Below are positions 6,117 to 7,899 of a DNA stretch of 7,899 nt, piece after piece (the first letter of the stretch is position 1; every line of letters starts with the position of its first letter). The DNA lies in contig JAAZKQ010000803.1 of assembly GCA_012799755.1 (NCBI GenBank), forward strand, positions 1 to 7,899, written 5' to 3'. The DNA comes from Lentisphaerota bacterium. GTDB taxonomy: Bacteria > Verrucomicrobiota > Lentisphaeria > Oligosphaerales > Oligosphaeraceae. Position numbers and translations under genes: made by a program. Below the pieces are notes generated by a model. The model made no database searches. It was not told where the DNA came from and saw only the letters and a list, made by a program, of their open reading frames with translations.

Positions 6117-6892
6117 ACATGTACGAAGAACTCATGCTGGTGCTGATTGTGCTGTCGGTCCTCCTTTATGCGGCGAGTTTTGCGACTGCGCTGAAGGGGA
6201 GGGCTCAGCAGTCCTTCCGTGTATTTGCCGCCGGGTGGTTGGTGAATGCCGCGGTCATTGTCGGCAATTATCTGCTCTGCGGCCATCCGCCCTTCGGCAA
6301 CATGTATCACGTGTTGTGCTTTCTGTCACTGTGTTTTCTGCCCTTTTATCTCTTTGTCGAGCGCCGCTATGGTCTAGGCTGGACCATGCCCACTTTCAGT
6401 TTCGCGTCGGTGATACCGCTGATCGGCACGTTTTTTATGGAGCGCGATTTGGCTTGGCAGCGTATTCCGGCCTTGCAGTCGCCGTGGTTCGTGCCGCACG
6501 TGCTCAGCTATATGATTGCCTACGCGCTGGCGGCGGTTGCTTTCCTGCTCATGGTCATTGGCCTCTGGCAGCGCAGCGAGCAACGCGAACGTTGGTCGGA
6601 TGCCAGCTTGCAGATCGCGCGCGTGGCCTTTCCCTTTATGACCTTCGGCCTGTGGAGCGGCGCGCTGTGGGCGGAGGAGGCCTGGGGCATTTACTGGTCC
6701 TGGGACCCGAAGGAAACCTGGTCGCTGATCACCTGGACGCTCTACCTGGTCTACTTCCATTGTCAATATGCGCCTGCCAAGCGCCGCTTTGCGCCCTGGG
6801 CGCAAATCCTGGCCTTTGCCGCCTTGCTAATTACCTTCCTCGTGGTTAATTTGTTGCCGAAGTTCGCCGACACTCTCCACAGTTACGCATAA
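6113..6892 (+). CDS. ccsA: CcsA cytochrome c biogenesis protein (haem handling, system II)
   Basis: CcsA is the haem-handling membrane partner of ResB. This 259-residue protein is almost wholly hydrophobic, with about eight helices. The hallmark tryptophan-rich block is present as WAEEAWGIYWSWDPKETW near 180-200. Conserved histidines expected to bind haem are seen in PHVLSY near residue 128 and in LHSY at the C-terminus. GHPPFGNMYHVLCF near residues 57-70 matches the conserved region after the second helix. The start overlaps the resB stop as ATGA (6113-6116), and GAGG (6099-6102) supplies a ribosome site inside resB, showing tight co-expression. Length is typical of the short CcsA type; it is not fused to ResB, unlike the CcsBA fusions of Helicobacter and Bacteroides. 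A second ATG at 6119 is an alternative start. Confidence 0.93.
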   Translation: MNMYEELMLVLIVLSVLLYAASFATALKGRAQQSFRVFAAGWLVNAAVIVGNYLLCGHPPFGNMYHVLCFLSLCFLPFYLFVERRYGLGWTMPTFSFASVIPLIGTFFMERDLAWQRIPALQSPWFVPHVLSYMIAYALAAVAFLLMVIGLWQRSEQRERWSDASLQIARVAFPFMTFGLWSGALWAEEAWGIYWSWDPKETWSLITWTLYLVYFHCQYAPAKRRFAPWAQILAFAALLITFLVVNLLPKFADTLHSYA

Positions 6893-6936
6893 GCGCCGTA
6901 CTGTCACGTCCGACGGCCACGAAATCAGGACCCAGC

Positions 6937-7674
6937 ATGCAGATTCTGCTCAATATCGGCAATACCCACAGCCAGATCGCCAAGATGACGGCAAATGGCG
7001 TGCCCGAGCTCCTGGCTCAGCTCGACAGCCCGGCATTGCTTGCCGCGCAGGGCGCCGTGGAGCTGTTGGATGCTCTGCCCGCCGGCTGGCAGGGCCTGGC
7101 TGTCTCCGTGGTGCCGGCGCTGACCGGCTTGCTCCATAACCGCTATGGCGATGCTCTGCGTTTCCTCGGTCCGGCGGATTTTCCGCAGCTGGATTTCCAG
7201 CGAGTGGATACGTCCACGCTGGGCATGGATCGCATTGCCAACGCAGCGGCGGCCCATGCCTTGGCGGGCAGAGCGGTGGTGGTAGTTGATTGCGGCACGG
7301 CCATTACCTTGGAGGCAGTGGACGCCGACGGGCGCTTCATGGGCGGGGCCATCCTGCCGGGGCGCTTGCTTATGCGCCGTAGTCTGGCCGCATACACTGC
7401 GCAGTTGCCCCTGCTGTCCTTGCAGCAGCAACGCCCTGCCGCCTTGGGGCGTTGCACCCGCGAGGCCATGACGGCCGGCATGGACCTCGGCGCCGTCGGC
7501 GCCGTTACCTATCTGCTCGAACAATGCCGCCTGGAAATGGGCGCAGCTGACATTCTCTGCTGGGCTGTGGGCGGCGATGCCGCCTTTTTCTGCGACAATG
7601 TGCCCGAGCTCATTCCCGGCCCGGAGTATTTGACTCTTCGCGGCGTCGCTTGCAGCCGACACGGCGCCGGATAA
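6937..7674 (+). CDS. coaX: Type III pantothenate kinase (CoaX), first-motif Asp replaced by Asn
   Basis: CoaX phosphorylates pantothenate with ATP, the first step of coenzyme A synthesis, in the cytoplasm. The 245-residue length and all main blocks fit: NIGNTH (6-11), GMDR (96-99, with the presumed catalytic base Asp98), DCGTAITLE (118-126), GGAILPG (136-142), TAQLP (154-158) and VGGDA (211-215). The odd point is Asn6. Family members normally have Asp there (DxGNT; VDVGNTHS in Thermotoga), where it helps bind the nucleotide phosphate and metal. The codon is AAT, one base from Asp GAT. Activity may be lowered, or the protein may have a regulatory role, as proposed for the CoaX homologue Baf of Bordetella. 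ATG 6937 has a good AGGA (6927-6930) six bases upstream and lies 44 bases after ccsA, likely the same transcript. It ends 13 bases before a convergent gene. Confidence 0.92.
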   Translation: MQILLNIGNTHSQIAKMTANGVPELLAQLDSPALLAAQGAVELLDALPAGWQGLAVSVVPALTGLLHNRYGDALRFLGPADFPQLDFQRVDTSTLGMDRIANAAAAHALAGRAVVVVDCGTAITLEAVDADGRFMGGAILPGRLLMRRSLAAYTAQLPLLSLQQQRPAALGRCTREAMTAGMDLGAVGAVTYLLEQCRLEMGAADILCWAVGGDAAFFCDNVPELIPGPEYLTLRGVACSRHGAG

Positions 7675-7687
7675 GCGCCACGCCGCG

Positions 7688-7899
7688 CTACTGGCCGGCG
7701 GCTTGCAGCCTGGCGATGTGCATGGCGGCTTCGTCGCGCAGCGCGCTCAATGCAGACGGATCGGGAAGCAGTTGTTCGGACTTGTGGCCGCCGGCGTTGG
7801 GAATGGGCGTGAGGACGCGCGCCTTGGCCAGCACGGCCTTGGCGGCCTCATCGCCGCTTTTATCCGCGAGGGCCTTGAGCAGGGTGAAGTACTCGTAAT
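7688..7899 (-). CDS. 3' end of an unrecognised - strand gene, cut by the window edge
   Basis: On the - strand an open frame enters from the right edge and stops with TAG (7690-7688). About 70 residues are visible, beginning YEYFTLLKALADKSGDEAA and ending IARLQAAGQ. They are Ala/Leu/Lys/Glu-rich and mostly helix-forming, with a middle stretch PIPNAGGHKSEQLLPDP that breaks the helices. No start codon is required within the window because the gene continues beyond it. The balanced composition and a stop close to the coaX stop favour a real gene over the + strand frame in the same place, which is Ser/Ala/Arg-rich. I do not recognise the family. The two genes converge, and no clear shared terminator is seen between them. 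Confidence 0.65.
   Translation of the reverse strand, partial: YEYFTLLKALADKSGDEAAKAVLAKARVLTPIPNAGGHKSEQLLPDPSALSALRDEAAMHIARLQAAGQ

Noticed and set aside
7663..7679. GGCGC/GCGCC stem between coaX and the convergent gene
   Set aside because: It is only five base pairs, has no T-run on either strand and overlaps the coaX stop, so it is too weak to call a terminator.

Overview
The window is about 7.9 kb of GC-rich bacterial chromosome. It holds five complete genes on the + strand, plus the 3' end of one - strand gene at the right edge. The long gaps between genes are rich in palindromes and short repeats. Gene content points to a Gram-negative bacterium: a DUF1343/NamZ muramidase, system II cytochrome c maturation, a YVTN-propeller di-haem cytochrome and a type III pantothenate kinase. 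The mix and the repeat-laden spacers remind me of the PVC group, perhaps Lentisphaerota or Verrucomicrobiota. That placement rests on recollection, not on a search. No phage, transposase, CRISPR array, rRNA, tRNA or defence gene is visible.

Left part (1-2838): a 300-base non-coding lead carries an 18-bp perfect hairpin (16-60), a nested hairpin (90-130) with a competing partner strand (163-168), and an operator-like palindrome (192-204). It is followed by a NamZ-family exo-beta-N-acetylmuramidase (preferred start GTG 311) and, 89 bases on, a 12-helix major facilitator transporter of unknown substrate. The pair suggests release and uptake of a sugar or muropeptide, but only the muramidase family is firmly recognised.

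Middle spacer (2839-3279): 441 bases with no convincing gene. It contains GC-rich small palindromes, two GTGGACAA copies, four tandem 9-base units, a small hairpin, a weak - strand terminator and two direct CTGTGTTCA boxes 21 bases apart. It ends in a strong ribosome binding site.

Right part (3280-7674): a compact gene row. An exported beta-propeller protein with two CXXCH haem sites is followed by ResB and CcsA, the two membrane proteins of system II that carry haem across the membrane and attach it to CXXCH motifs. The row therefore encodes a haem client next to its own maturation machinery. resB and ccsA overlap by four bases. coaX follows 44 bases later and probably shares the transcript; it makes phosphopantothenate for coenzyme A. 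Its first-motif aspartate is replaced by asparagine, so its activity is an open question. The - strand gene at 7688-7899 converges on coaX with only 13 bases between the stop codons.

No wholly new system stands out. The items most worth a second look are the CoaX substitution, the cytochrome/maturation cluster, the muramidase-transporter pair and the spacer repeats.
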